A stretch of 6,780 nucleotides of DNA from JADKFD01 sp964561825 (GCA_964561825.1 CAZLSB010000226.1:1-6780), one strand, 5' to 3'. Numbered from the stretch's first letter, positions 1 to 5,981 are shown. Made by a program: numbers and translations. Notes: generated by a model not told the origin, from the letters alone.

Positions 1-70
1 GATCGGCCGACATTCGCGAGGCGGCGGCATTGCTGCCCATGTTAGCGAGCATTTGAATAGCGCTTGTCAT
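1..70 (-). CDS. Start of a small protein, probable split-borosin precursor peptide (truncated by window edge)
   Basis: Only the first 23 codons are inside the window; the frame is still open at the edge. The ATG at 68-70 is preceded by a strong Shine-Dalgarno (AAAGGGAG, 78-85) with 7 nt spacing, so this is a well-supported start. The peptide begins MTSAIQMLANMGSNAAA. The pattern of a hydrophobic patch, then L-x-x-[ML]-G-x-[ND]-A, resembles, from memory, the helical N-terminus of bacterial split-borosin precursors such as Shewanella SonA. That region is the borosin-binding domain that docks on the methyltransferase. The gene lies 131 nt downstream of, and on the same strand as, the borosin-type methyltransferase, as expected for a substrate gene. 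The core peptide would be C-terminal and cannot be seen. The start is certain enough; the precursor role is inferred from position and the short N-terminal pattern. An unrelated small protein is the alternative. Confidence 0.6.
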   Translation of the reverse strand, partial: MTSAIQMLANMGSNAAASRMSAD

Positions 71-77
71 TGACACA

Positions 78-85
78 CTCCCTTT
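78..85 (-). promoter_or_regulatory. Shine-Dalgarno of the truncated precursor-like gene
   Basis: Read on the minus strand this is AAAGGGAG, 7 nt before the ATG at 70. It is stronger than the site before the methyltransferase. That would fit a substrate made in excess over its enzyme, but this is inference only. Confidence 0.6.
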
Positions 86-201
86 AGCGTTGCTGTTATT
101 GGGGTTTTGCAGACCGCCCGATTGCACACCATCGGCAGCGATCGGCCCGCCAAGTCTACGACAGCGCGTCGCCGGCAGCGCAGGTCGGAGCCGATGCAAA
201 A

Positions 202-1014
202 TCAAAAGTTTGACGCAGAATCGGCTGCCAACGACGCCTCCAGCGCAGCTAAGCGCGCCCGCATGGTTTCATCGGGTTGCAGGGGCAACGCCGGGGGCAC
301 GACCAAGGTACTGTGCATATACAACGCGGCATCCAGCAGTGCCGACATCGCGATCGTTTCGGTCCGCGCGGTGGCAATGGCCAAGGTAGCGGCCTCGTAG
401 ACGATCACTGGGTGGTCGGGCGGATAGTCTTGTGCCAAACGCTCAAGCAACAATTGGCGATGCGCGGCGCCCGTGGCAAATCGGCGGTGGCTTAGATCGC
501 CGACCAATCCCACTTGCCACAGCACCAAATACGCACTGGGGTCGATACGGCGCCGATAAAATAGGAATTGCGTAGCCTCGTAATGCTGGCAACCGACCCG
601 ACCCGGATCAATCGCCAAATCGGCATATAAACAATCTTCTGCCGACACACCGGGCTCCATCAGCGCAGCAAAACCCTCTTCCCTGGCCACGCTGATCGCC
701 CGATGCGGTACCGTCGCGAACACACCCGGATGCCCATAAAACACGCCGCACACCCGTCGTCCCAATCGCACTTGGGCGAGCATGGCATCGACCATTTCTC
801 GATAGGTCTGGTGGCGCGATTTGCCCGGCGCGTAGTGGGGCTGCAGGCTGCGCACATCCGCATGCATCTGCTCCACCCACAATTCTACCAAGGGATCAGA
901 CACCGCCACAAACACCACATCGGCTTGTTCGATATGACTACGCGCACGTGGCGTCAAATGACCGCCAAGCAACATGCCGACGCCCACACAGGCCAAGCTA
1001 CCGGAAATATTCAT
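202..1014 (-). CDS. Borosin-type peptide backbone alpha-N-methyltransferase (split, no fused core)
   Basis: This 270-residue protein belongs to the tetrapyrrole (corrin/porphyrin) methylase superfamily and to the branch that iteratively N-methylates peptide backbone amides with SAM in borosin RiPPs. Matches to fungal OphMA, recalled from memory, run along its length: GSLACVGVGM (5-14) at the N-terminal nucleotide loop, GKSRHQTY (64-71), GVFYGHPGVF (90-99), PGVSAEDCLYADLAID (121-136) and GCQHYEATQFL (141-151). The OphMA catalytic residues Tyr66, Arg72, Tyr76 and Tyr98 correspond to Tyr61, Arg67, Tyr71 and Tyr93, all present. The chain stops soon after VVPPALP (238-244) and a short helix. It has no C-terminal clasp or core peptide, unlike fungal fused borosins, so the substrate must be a separate protein; the candidate is the gene at 1-70. 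The start aligns with the family N-terminus, although the ribosome site (GGGTGA about 10 nt upstream) is modest. The family call is strong; substrate and product are unknown. Confidence 0.92.
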   Translation of the reverse strand: MNISGSLACVGVGMLLGGHLTPRARSHIEQADVVFVAVSDPLVELWVEQMHADVRSLQPHYAPGKSRHQTYREMVDAMLAQVRLGRRVCGVFYGHPGVFATVPHRAISVAREEGFAALMEPGVSAEDCLYADLAIDPGRVGCQHYEATQFLFYRRRIDPSAYLVLWQVGLVGDLSHRRFATGAAHRQLLLERLAQDYPPDHPVIVYEAATLAIATARTETIAMSALLDAALYMHSTLVVPPALPLQPDETMRARLAALEASLAADSASNF

Positions 1015-1112
1015 CTAAGTTGTCACCCAAAACGGATGAGCGACCATACAACGTGGGCTGGGGTGTTCGCCGCAGCTCGCTTCGATCGGGTTCGAGTCAA
1101 ACCCACCAAAGC

Positions 1113-1127
1113 CCGGCTCTGGGCCGG
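1113..1127 (-). terminator. GC-rich hairpin in the GNAT-methyltransferase gap, possible weak terminator
   Basis: On the minus strand CCGGC-CCAGA-GCCGG forms a 5-bp stem with a 5-nt loop, followed by GCTTTGG. The trailing T-run is only three bases, so it is at best a weak intrinsic terminator or attenuator after the GNAT gene. The rest of the 197-nt gap (1015-1211) shows no recognisable promoter or gene that I can support. Confidence 0.2.
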
Positions 1128-1211
1128 CGCTGTGCGCTGACGCTGTTTATGCATCGTGGGGTTGACCACATGAGTTCGGCTCGCACCCGCTTTGATCAGA
1201 ACTCGCGCTGA

Positions 1212-1721
1212 CTACCCGGGCCGCAACAACTGCCAGCGACTGGATTGCGGCGCGATGCCGTCCGCAATGCGTTCAAACCCCAGCTTCACCATCAAACCGT
1301 TTGCCAACCCATTGTCTGGACTATGCCGGGTGAGCAGTCGGGCAATGTCCAGCTTGGCGAAAACGTGGCCGGCAAGCGCGGCGATAGCTACCGCTGCGAA
1401 CCCACGATTTTGCTGCGACGGCACGATCATCGCGCCAACTTCGGCGCTATCGCCGGGCAAATCAGCAACATCACGCATCAAGGCCAATAGACCGATTTGC
1501 TCGCGTTGTGAGTCAGTCAAGGTCCAAGTGTGGCGGCCCAGCGTTGGCATCTGATTGCAGCGCAAAGCCGCCGCAAAGCTGCGCTGCGCGGCCGTCACCG
1601 ACAGTGGCTCAGCAATACAGGCCATCGTCAGCGCGTCGGTATACAAACTGACATAAAAATCCTGGTCACGGGCGATCAGCGGCGCAATCCACAGGCTTTG
1701 GCAGTGCAGCGTTTCTATCAT
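1212..1721 (-). CDS. GNAT-family N-acetyltransferase (RimJ/RimL-like)
   Basis: This 169-residue protein has the layout of a RimJ/RimL-type acetyl-CoA-dependent N-acetyltransferase. An N-terminal strand-helix region (about 8-55) is followed by the acetyl-CoA pyrophosphate-binding motif A around 94-110, with the Q-x-x-G-x-A signature at Gln104, Gly107 and Ala109. Near the end, HSPDNGLANGLMVKLGFER (133-151) is the usual N-x-x-A-N-x-x-M-x-K-L-G-F motif of this group. The ATG at 1719-1721 is the first possible ATG in frame; a stop lies a few codons upstream. A weak AGCGGA precedes it. The gene shares the strand with the borosin methyltransferase and ends 197 nt before it. It could therefore be an upstream member of the same cluster, for example a tailoring or self-protection enzyme, or an unrelated neighbour. 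The substrate cannot be told from sequence. Confidence 0.82.
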   Translation of the reverse strand: MIETLHCQSLWIAPLIARDQDFYVSLYTDALTMACIAEPLSVTAAQRSFAAALRCNQMPTLGRHTWTLTDSQREQIGLLALMRDVADLPGDSAEVGAMIVPSQQNRGFAAVAIAALAGHVFAKLDIARLLTRHSPDNGLANGLMVKLGFERIADGIAPQSSRWQLLRPG

Positions 1722-1734
1722 CTGTGCATCCGCT

Positions 1735-1911
1735 GATCCGGTTGGTTATTACCTTCGCGAGTCCAGGATAAACACGGCAGATTTCCAGCAAGAACAAATC
1801 AAGCAGATGCTCACCAAAAGCGCAGCTGATCAAAACGAACTAGTGGCCCGCAAAGACTGCGCTGTACTTGGTCGAAATGACTTCGAATACGGTGCTGAGC
1901 TACTGAGCTAA
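1735..1911 (+). pseudogene. Open frame of unknown nature, possible gene remnant
   Basis: Between two minus-strand genes one plus-strand frame stays open for about 58 codons and ends in TAA at 1909-1911. Its composition looks protein-like, for example FQQEQIKQML, ELVARKDCAVLG and NDFEYGAELL. The only internal ATG (1807) would give 34 residues. No good ribosome-binding site precedes it, and the upstream part lacks an ATG. It may be the 3' remnant of a lost gene or a chance open frame. Its stop overlaps the stop codon of the convergent Calx-beta gene. I do not recognise the peptide. Confidence 0.22.
1895..1910. repeat. Perfect 2x8-bp tandem repeat at the convergent stop codons
   Basis: CTGAGCTA occurs twice back to back (1895-1902 and 1903-1910). 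The second copy holds the stop codon of the Calx-beta gene on the minus strand. The repeat is short and may be chance or a small slippage duplication. Confidence 0.5.
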
Positions 1912-3161
1912 TCCTGAATTAAGCTAGTCACATCTGCACCGCAATTACCCGATCCGGCAGGGCAATGCGGGCCAGGCCCAACGGTACTTGAGCCATAGGT
2001 AAAGTTGAGGAAATACACTTGGCCCACAGTCAGCGCGCAAGAGGAGTTCGAACTGCCGTTTATCCAACCTATTATCGCAAAACGCTGTGGGGTGATTAGG
2101 CAGTTTGCGCCTAGGAGAGCCTGATTAAAACAGCCCGCCTCGCGGGAGATTGATAACACGGCGATGCCATCACCATCGTTAGGATAATCACTCAGAGCAA
2201 TAGAACCAAAGAACGGACCGGGACCATTATTGGTCGCGGTAAATTCAAAAGCGCGATAGCCGTTTGCTGGCACGATTAACGTCCGGCGTACACCGTAAGA
2301 AGGCCAAGTGTTGAAAGTCGTGTCCCAAAGACTGATCGTGGCGTTGGGATAAGTGGGTGTACAAGTTTCGACGTCATCATTGACGATAGTGACTAAACCC
2401 GTGCCGTCAACAACGCTGACACTAGGCGCTGACGGTGTCCCGAGCAAAACCTGAAACGTTTCGTCGCTTTCTGCCAGGGTATCGCCAATCACCGGCACCG
2501 TAATCATCCGTGTCTGTCCGGCCGCGCCGGTGAAACTCAACACAGTGCCGCCCGCAATCGCGATGTAGTCTGAACCGGCTGTGGCAGTCACGTTGACGCT
2601 GGACACCGGAACGGTAAACCCACCTTGCACGGTGCCAGTGAGGGTTACCGTTAGCACTGCGCTGCTAGTGCCACTATTTCCCTCGGTGACTGCAATATCG
2701 TTGATGGCGATAGAAGCAGGTGGCGGTATTTGGAAAACGATGTTTTGAGTATCAGTGACCGGCACTCCTACAGTCGCGCAGCTGATATTAAAGGCCACGG
2801 TTGCAGCGTTTGATGGCGCGGTCAGGTTAAGCGTTCCAGATGTGGCGCGTCCGGCGCCTGCCCAACCAGTGCTACTGCCTCCGCTCATATCGCAGGAAGT
2901 GGTGCCGATTGAATTCCACGAAACCTGGAAATTAGTGTTAATGCTAACCGCAGCACTCGGCACTATCAGGTTGACACCTTCAAATCCATTCGCGAATAGC
3001 GCGTCACCTCCTGAAACAATGCTACTGCGAGCATCTGTTGCCCGGTGTCCCAAACTGCTATCGAACGCAGCGCTGCCAGCCTGAACCGCGTCGATGCAGC
3101 CAAAAGAGCTGCCGGCGATGAGCGCTGCTTGTAGTGATCGGATCACAGTGAGTTTGTTCAA
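1908..3161 (-). CDS. Secreted protein with a Calx-beta domain and Cys-containing C-terminal domain
   Basis: This is a predicted exported protein of about 417 residues. I place the start at the TTG at 3159-3161, giving MNKLTVIRSLQAALIAG. A GAGG ribosome site (3171-3174) lies 9 nt upstream and the resulting signal peptide is clean (about 1-28, cut after AVQA). The TTG at 3179 would overlap that ribosome site. After a linker with an LFANGFE motif (about 55-61) comes an immunoglobulin-like strand region (about 65-146) with two cysteines (90 and 128) likely to pair. Next is a Calx-beta domain (about 150-264) containing AVTEGNSG, the GDTLAESDETF loop with acidic calcium-ligand candidates, and the closing VTIVNDD. 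The last 150 residues hold six or more cysteines and many Gly/Asn/Ser; I do not recognise this domain. Calx-beta domains in bacterial envelope proteins often serve adhesion or matrix contacts, but the role here is unknown. Confidence 0.82.
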   Translation of the reverse strand: MNKLTVIRSLQAALIAGSSFGCIDAVQAGSAAFDSSLGHRATDARSSIVSGGDALFANGFEGVNLIVPSAAVSINTNFQVSWNSIGTTSCDMSGGSSTGWAGAGRATSGTLNLTAPSNAATVAFNISCATVGVPVTDTQNIVFQIPPPASIAINDIAVTEGNSGTSSAVLTVTLTGTVQGGFTVPVSSVNVTATAGSDYIAIAGGTVLSFTGAAGQTRMITVPVIGDTLAESDETFQVLLGTPSAPSVSVVDGTGLVTIVNDDVETCTPTYPNATISLWDTTFNTWPSYGVRRTLIVPANGYRAFEFTATNNGPGPFFGSIALSDYPNDGDGIAVLSISREAGCFNQALLGANCLITPQRFAIIGWINGSSNSSCALTVGQVYFLNFTYGSSTVGPGPHCPAGSGNCGADVTSLIQD

Positions 3162-3170
3162 AAATGTGTA

Positions 3171-3174
3171 CCTC
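3171..3174 (-). promoter_or_regulatory. Ribosome-binding site deciding a TTG start
   Basis: GAGG on the minus strand lies 9 nt before the TTG at 3161 and only a few bases after the alternative TTG at 3179. It therefore selects the downstream start for the Calx-beta protein. Confidence 0.5.
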
Positions 3175-3223
3175 AGCAAAAGTGACTATCGAGTAAAAGC
3201 AAGAGTCCAACTGGCCAAACAAG

Positions 3224-3237
3224 CAGCGCAAGCGCTG
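3224..3237. promoter_or_regulatory. Short perfect palindrome in the divergent intergenic region
   Basis: CAGCGC-AA-GCGCTG is a 6-bp inverted repeat with a 2-nt centre. It lies between the divergently transcribed Calx-beta gene and btaA. It could be an operator, but a palindrome of this size in GC-rich DNA may be chance. I see no convincing sigma-70 promoter, and no clear Pho box, in the 3162-3436 gap. Confidence 0.2.
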
Positions 3238-3436
3238 TTAATTGTTCTTCGAGCCGCGGAGCAGATGCTGTTGCCTAACGATGAAATCCATCGGAAATAT
3301 CCTGCAACGACACACCTTAAACCACGCTGACACGACCGGCAAGTGACGGTTGCTGTCATCGTTGCGTCATCACGCCGTTAACTATGCGTCGCAAAGCGCG
3401 CGCAGGCTGCGCTCAAACTATGCCTTGGAGATCTGC

Positions 3437-4597
3437 ATGTCGACCTTGAAACAACGCGCCTACGATGCTTGGTTTCGCCATGTGCATGGCTCGCGTCTGA
3501 TTTACAACACCTGCTGGGAGGATCCGCGCGCCGATCGCGCTTTGTTGGGTGTGCAGCCCGGCAGTCGTATCGCGATGATCACCAGCGCCGGCTGCAATGC
3601 ATTGGACTACTTGTTGGACGATCCGGCACAGATTCATTGTGTGGATCTCAATTCGCGGCAGAACGCCTTGCTCGATTTGAAGATGGCGGCGCTTGAGACG
3701 CTCGCGCATGAGGATTTTTTCGCGTTGTTTGGCACTGGCAAACATCCGGATTTTGCCAATCTGTACCGCTATCGCTTGCGTGACCGGCTGCGGATGTCCT
3801 CTGCATCGTTCTGGGATAAACACCAACACTGGTTCGACGGTCGCGGCCGTGGCTCGTTTTATTTTCGCGGCGCGGCGGGTGATGTGGCTTGGGTCATGCG
3901 TGCCGTGCTGCGTAGCACTCGCCCGCGATTGCGACGCGATTTATTGCAATTGTTTGAAGCACCCGATTTGGACACGCAACGGCGTTTGTATGCGCAGATT
4001 GAACCGCGCTTATTCGGACCGGGCTTACGATTGCTGGTCCGTCAACCTGCGACATTGACACTGCTTGGTGTGCCACGCGCACAACGCGATCTAATTGAAC
4101 AACAATATCCCGGCGGTGTGAGCGCCTTTGTGCAGGATAAACTGCGCTGGCTGATGACCGAGATTCCGGTTACGGAAAACTACTTCTGGCGTTTGTATTT
4201 GCATGGCAGTTACACGCCGCACTGTTGTCCAAATTATCTGCGCCCGGAAAACACGGAAGTCCTGCGCGAACGCTTGCATCGCGTGCAGTTATATACTCAA
4301 AGTTTTAGCGCGTTTTTGCAGGCTCATACAGAAACCCTAACGCATTTTGTATTGCTCGATCACCAGGATTGGTTGTATGCGCACGATGTGGCTGAATTGG
4401 AGCACGAGTGGCGTTTGATCTTGCAGCGCAGTGCGCCGGGCAGCAAAGTGCTATTGCGTTCGGCCGCATTAGCGGTCAATTTTGTGCCGCAGTTTGCGCA
4501 GCGCGCGCTGCTAACCCAGGCAGACAACGATCGCTGGCACCAACGGGATCGGGTCGGCACCTATGGTTCGATGATGCTCGCCGAGGTGGCCGCGTGA
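3437..4597 (+). CDS. btaA: BtaA, SAM:diacylglycerol 3-amino-3-carboxypropyltransferase
   Basis: This 386-residue DUF3419-family enzyme moves the 3-amino-3-carboxypropyl group of S-adenosylmethionine onto diacylglycerol, giving diacylglycerylhomoserine. That is the first step of the betaine lipid DGTS and is expected at the inner membrane. Family landmarks are visible: LIYNTCWEDP (21-30), ITSAGCNALDYLL (48-60), CVDLNSRQNALLDLK (68-82) of the SAM-binding fold, FWRLYLHGSY with CCPNYL (250-268), FVLLDHQDWL (304-313) and DRVGTYGSMMLAE (371-383). I chose the ATG at 3437 because GGAG (3427-3430) sits 6 nt upstream and the family homology begins just after it. The frame is open further upstream from a TTG at 3350, but those 29 residues look non-family. 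The stop overlaps the start of btaB by 4 nt, so the two genes should be co-translated. The family call is strong. Confidence 0.92.
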   Translation: MSTLKQRAYDAWFRHVHGSRLIYNTCWEDPRADRALLGVQPGSRIAMITSAGCNALDYLLDDPAQIHCVDLNSRQNALLDLKMAALETLAHEDFFALFGTGKHPDFANLYRYRLRDRLRMSSASFWDKHQHWFDGRGRGSFYFRGAAGDVAWVMRAVLRSTRPRLRRDLLQLFEAPDLDTQRRLYAQIEPRLFGPGLRLLVRQPATLTLLGVPRAQRDLIEQQYPGGVSAFVQDKLRWLMTEIPVTENYFWRLYLHGSYTPHCCPNYLRPENTEVLRERLHRVQLYTQSFSAFLQAHTETLTHFVLLDHQDWLYAHDVAELEHEWRLILQRSAPGSKVLLRSAALAVNFVPQFAQRALLTQADNDRWHQRDRVGTYGSMMLAEVAA

Positions 4598-5208
4598 GCT
4601 TGCCGATCGGAAGCGATCTGGCCGGCTACTATCGGCTACATGCGCCGATTTACGATTTGACTCGCCCACTGTTTCTGTTCGGTCGCCAGCGGTTGCTCGG
4701 CGACGTGGCAGGTATCAGCGCGAGCATCGGTCAGCGGCAGCCGCGCATTTTGGAGATTGGCTGCGGCACCGGTTCAAACTTGGCGATTCTGTGTCGGCGC
4801 TTTCCGGATTCGCAACTGGTCGGCGTGGATTTGGCCGCCGCAATGATCGAACGCGCGCAACGCCGACGTTTGCAGCACGTGCATTTGGTGCACGGTGCGC
4901 TAGGACGCGTCGATCTGGGCGCGCCTTTCGACATCGTGATCGCCTCCTATATGTTGTCGATGACCGGCGACGAACAAGCGCGCTGCATTGCCGCAGCGCG
5001 AGCGGTGCTGGCGCCCGGCGGGCTGCTTGCGGTGGTCGATTTTCACTCTACCCGCAGCCAACACTTTGCGCGTTGGATGGCCCACAACCATGTGCGCTTT
5101 AACACCGATCTGCCGATGCAACTGCAGGCCACCGCCGCGCCGATGGCATTTGCTAGTCGGATTGCCTACGCTGGTGCGTGGCGCTATTTCAGTTGGATTG
5201 GGTATTGA
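4594..5208 (+). CDS. btaB: BtaB, SAM-dependent diacylglycerylhomoserine N-methyltransferase
   Basis: This 204-residue class I methyltransferase is expected to trimethylate the amino group of the BtaA product to form the betaine lipid DGTS. The SAM-binding motifs are intact: ILEIGCGTGSN (52-62, motif I), LVGVDLAAAMIERAQ (75-89, acidic Asp79 for the ribose), FDIVIASYMLSM (112-123) and VLAPGGLLAVVDFHS (138-152). The N-terminal YYRLHAPIYDLTRPLFLFGR (12-31) is typical of BtaB-like enzymes. The start is the GTG at 4594, which forms a GTGA overlap with the btaA stop; GAGG (4583-4586) inside the end of btaA lies 7 nt upstream. The same frame is open about 62 codons further back, but entirely within btaA. 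Size agrees with known BtaB proteins. The pairing with btaA makes the specific function likely; the methyltransferase fold alone would not. Confidence 0.87.
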   Translation: MSLPIGSDLAGYYRLHAPIYDLTRPLFLFGRQRLLGDVAGISASIGQRQPRILEIGCGTGSNLAILCRRFPDSQLVGVDLAAAMIERAQRRRLQHVHLVHGALGRVDLGAPFDIVIASYMLSMTGDEQARCIAAARAVLAPGGLLAVVDFHSTRSQHFARWMAHNHVRFNTDLPMQLQATAAPMAFASRIAYAGAWRYFSWIGY

Positions 5209-5256
5209 GGGATAGTCTTGCAGGTTCCGGCTTCGCGTAGGATTAACGCTTTGGCT

Positions 5257-5260
5257 GAGG
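5257..5260 (+). promoter_or_regulatory. Ribosome-binding site with unusual spacing
   Basis: GAGG lies 7 nt before the GTG at 5268 but 15 nt before the GTG at 5276 that opens the long frame. The frame from 5268 is GTG-AAC-CTG-TGA, whose stop overlaps the 5276 GTG. Translation may therefore reach the real gene through a three-codon leader, or rely on a poorly spaced start. Confidence 0.4.
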
Positions 5261-5283
5261 TGAACCTGTGAACCTGTGAACCT
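5260..5283 (+). repeat. Three perfect tandem copies of an 8-bp unit at a translation start
   Basis: GTGAACCT is repeated exactly three times (5260-5267, 5268-5275, 5276-5283). Each copy brings a GTG. Because 8 is not a multiple of three, the copies lie in three different frames, and only the third leads into the membrane protein gene. A change in copy number would alter the distance from the ribosome site to the usable start. Confidence 0.85.
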
Positions 5284-5662
5284 GATCGACAAACACATTA
5301 AATGGATCATGCTGGTATCGGGTGCGCTGACCTGCAGCATGGTGTTGACCGTGATTGCGCCCCAAATGGCGCTGAACATGATGTTTGGGGCCACCTTGGA
5401 TGGCCCGCTCGCGCAGATCATGGTGCGCAGTTGGGGCGTCTTGGTCACAATGACCGGCGCGCTGTTGATATACGGCGCTTATCAACCAGGTAGTCGATCC
5501 CTCGCCCTGATCCTGGCCACGGTCAGCAAAATCGGTTTTGCTGGATTGATCTTTGTTTACGGCCAAGCCTTCCTCGCCAAAGCAAGTTTGACGATCGTTA
5601 TTGATTTAGTGATGGCTGCGCTGTTTGTGTTGTATTTGCTGGGTTCGCGCCCAGCTCGTTGA
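5276..5662 (+). CDS. Small four-helix integral membrane protein of unknown function
   Basis: This is a 128-residue, very hydrophobic protein with four predicted membrane segments, about 9-29, 46-69, 75-97 and 103-122, and short charged ends (NLIDKHIK at the start, GSRPAR at the end). The region between helices 1 and 2 (AxAPQMALNMMFGATLDGPL-like) and RSWGVL (51-56) look like conserved family positions of small bacterial membrane proteins of the DUF4345 sort, but I cannot name the family with certainty. It lies 67 bp after btaB on the same strand, with no terminator in between that I can see. It could therefore be co-transcribed with the betaine-lipid genes, perhaps as a membrane partner; this is inference. 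The start is a GTG inside a tandem octamer repeat. Confidence 0.75.
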   Translation: MNLIDKHIKWIMLVSGALTCSMVLTVIAPQMALNMMFGATLDGPLAQIMVRSWGVLVTMTGALLIYGAYQPGSRSLALILATVSKIGFAGLIFVYGQAFLAKASLTIVIDLVMAALFVLYLLGSRPAR

Positions 5663-5800
5663 TGTGCGCGGCCAACTACCAGCGCAGCGAGCGAAATCCA
5701 CTCATTCAATACGCCTGACGAACGTTGGCCTCGGCAATTCAATCTGTGGGCACTGGCGGTGAATGCAGCGCCGTGCGGTTTTCTTGCGGTCGAGGGCCCA

Positions 5801-5827
5801 AAAACAAAAAAACCCCGGCGAGCGGGG
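5801..5827 (-). terminator. Intrinsic terminator of the tRNA-Val gene
   Basis: On the minus strand CCCCG-CTCGC-CGGGG (5813-5827) forms a strong GC stem and is followed at once by TTTTTTTGTTTT (5801-5812). This is a textbook Rho-independent terminator about 34 nt past the tRNA 3' end. The interval 5663-5800 on its left, after the membrane protein gene, shows nothing else that I can support. Confidence 0.88.
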
Positions 5828-5860
5828 CTTTCGAAGAACCTTTCGGATCACAACTTCTAA

Positions 5861-5935
5861 TGGTGGGCGGTACTGGGATCGAACCAGTGACCCTTGCCGT
5901 GTGAAAGCAATGCTCTACCGCTGAGCTAACCGCCC
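5861..5935 (-). tRNA. tRNA-Val (anticodon CAC)
   Basis: The minus strand folds as a complete cloverleaf. The acceptor arms are GGGCGGT and ACCGCCC, the D arm is GCTC...GAGC, and the anticodon stem TTGCT/GGCAA holds the loop TTCACAC. The T arm is ACTGG-TTCGATC-CCAGT. The discriminator A is followed by an encoded CCA (5861-5863). The loop gives anticodon CAC, reading the valine codon GUG. No intron or mismatch is seen beyond one G-U closing pair in the anticodon stem. It sits alone between its own promoter and terminator, so it is a single-gene transcript. Confidence 0.95.
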
Positions 5936-5951
5936 GTCAAGCTGGCCGCGG

Positions 5952-5981
5952 ACTATAAGGGCCGCGGCTGCTTGGCGTCAA
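5952..5981 (-). promoter_or_regulatory. Sigma-70 promoter of tRNA-Val
   Basis: On the minus strand TTGACG (5976-5981) and TATAGT (5952-5957) are separated by 18 nt. Transcription would begin about 10 nt before the mature tRNA 5' end. The bases just after the -10 box are CCGCGGCC, a GC-rich discriminator. Such discriminators are typical of stable-RNA promoters under stringent (ppGpp) control in proteobacteria. Confidence 0.75.

Noticed and set aside
130..196. Inverted repeat CATCGGC/GCCGATG between the methyltransferase and the precursor-like gene
   Set aside because: Seven-base arms with a spacer over 50 nt and no T-run are too weak to call an attenuator or terminator.
1088..1104. GGTTCGAGTC, resembling a tRNA T-loop and possible attachment-site remnant
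   Set aside because: The flanks do not form the T stem and no other tRNA part or integrase is nearby. It is only a short GGGTT/AACCC inverted repeat.
703..1140. Plus-strand ORF over the methyltransferase
   Set aside because: It is antisense to a gene with clear family motifs, and its own translation is His/Arg-rich without recognisable features.
1023..1154. 43-codon minus-strand ORF starting MHKQRQRTAPAQ, ending 8 nt before the methyltransferase start
   Set aside because: It has no ribosome-binding site and an Arg/Ala-rich composition typical of chance frames in GC-rich DNA. A leader-peptide role was considered but nothing supports it.
1895..1910. Minus-strand TAGCTCAG repeats resembling a tRNA D arm
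   Set aside because: No acceptor, anticodon or T arm can be built around them, so this is not a tRNA fragment.
3350..3436. N-terminal extension of BtaA from a TTG at 3350
   Set aside because: The 29 extra residues do not look like the family, whereas the ATG at 3437 has a well-spaced GGAG and lies at the family N-terminus.
4408..4593. In-frame upstream extension of BtaB
   Set aside because: It lies wholly inside btaA. The GTG at 4594 has a good ribosome site and a GTGA overlap, and matches the usual family length.
5670..5730. Inverted repeat GGCCAAC/GTTGGCC after the membrane protein gene
   Set aside because: The arms are only 7 bp with a 47-nt spacer and no T-run. This does not support a terminator.
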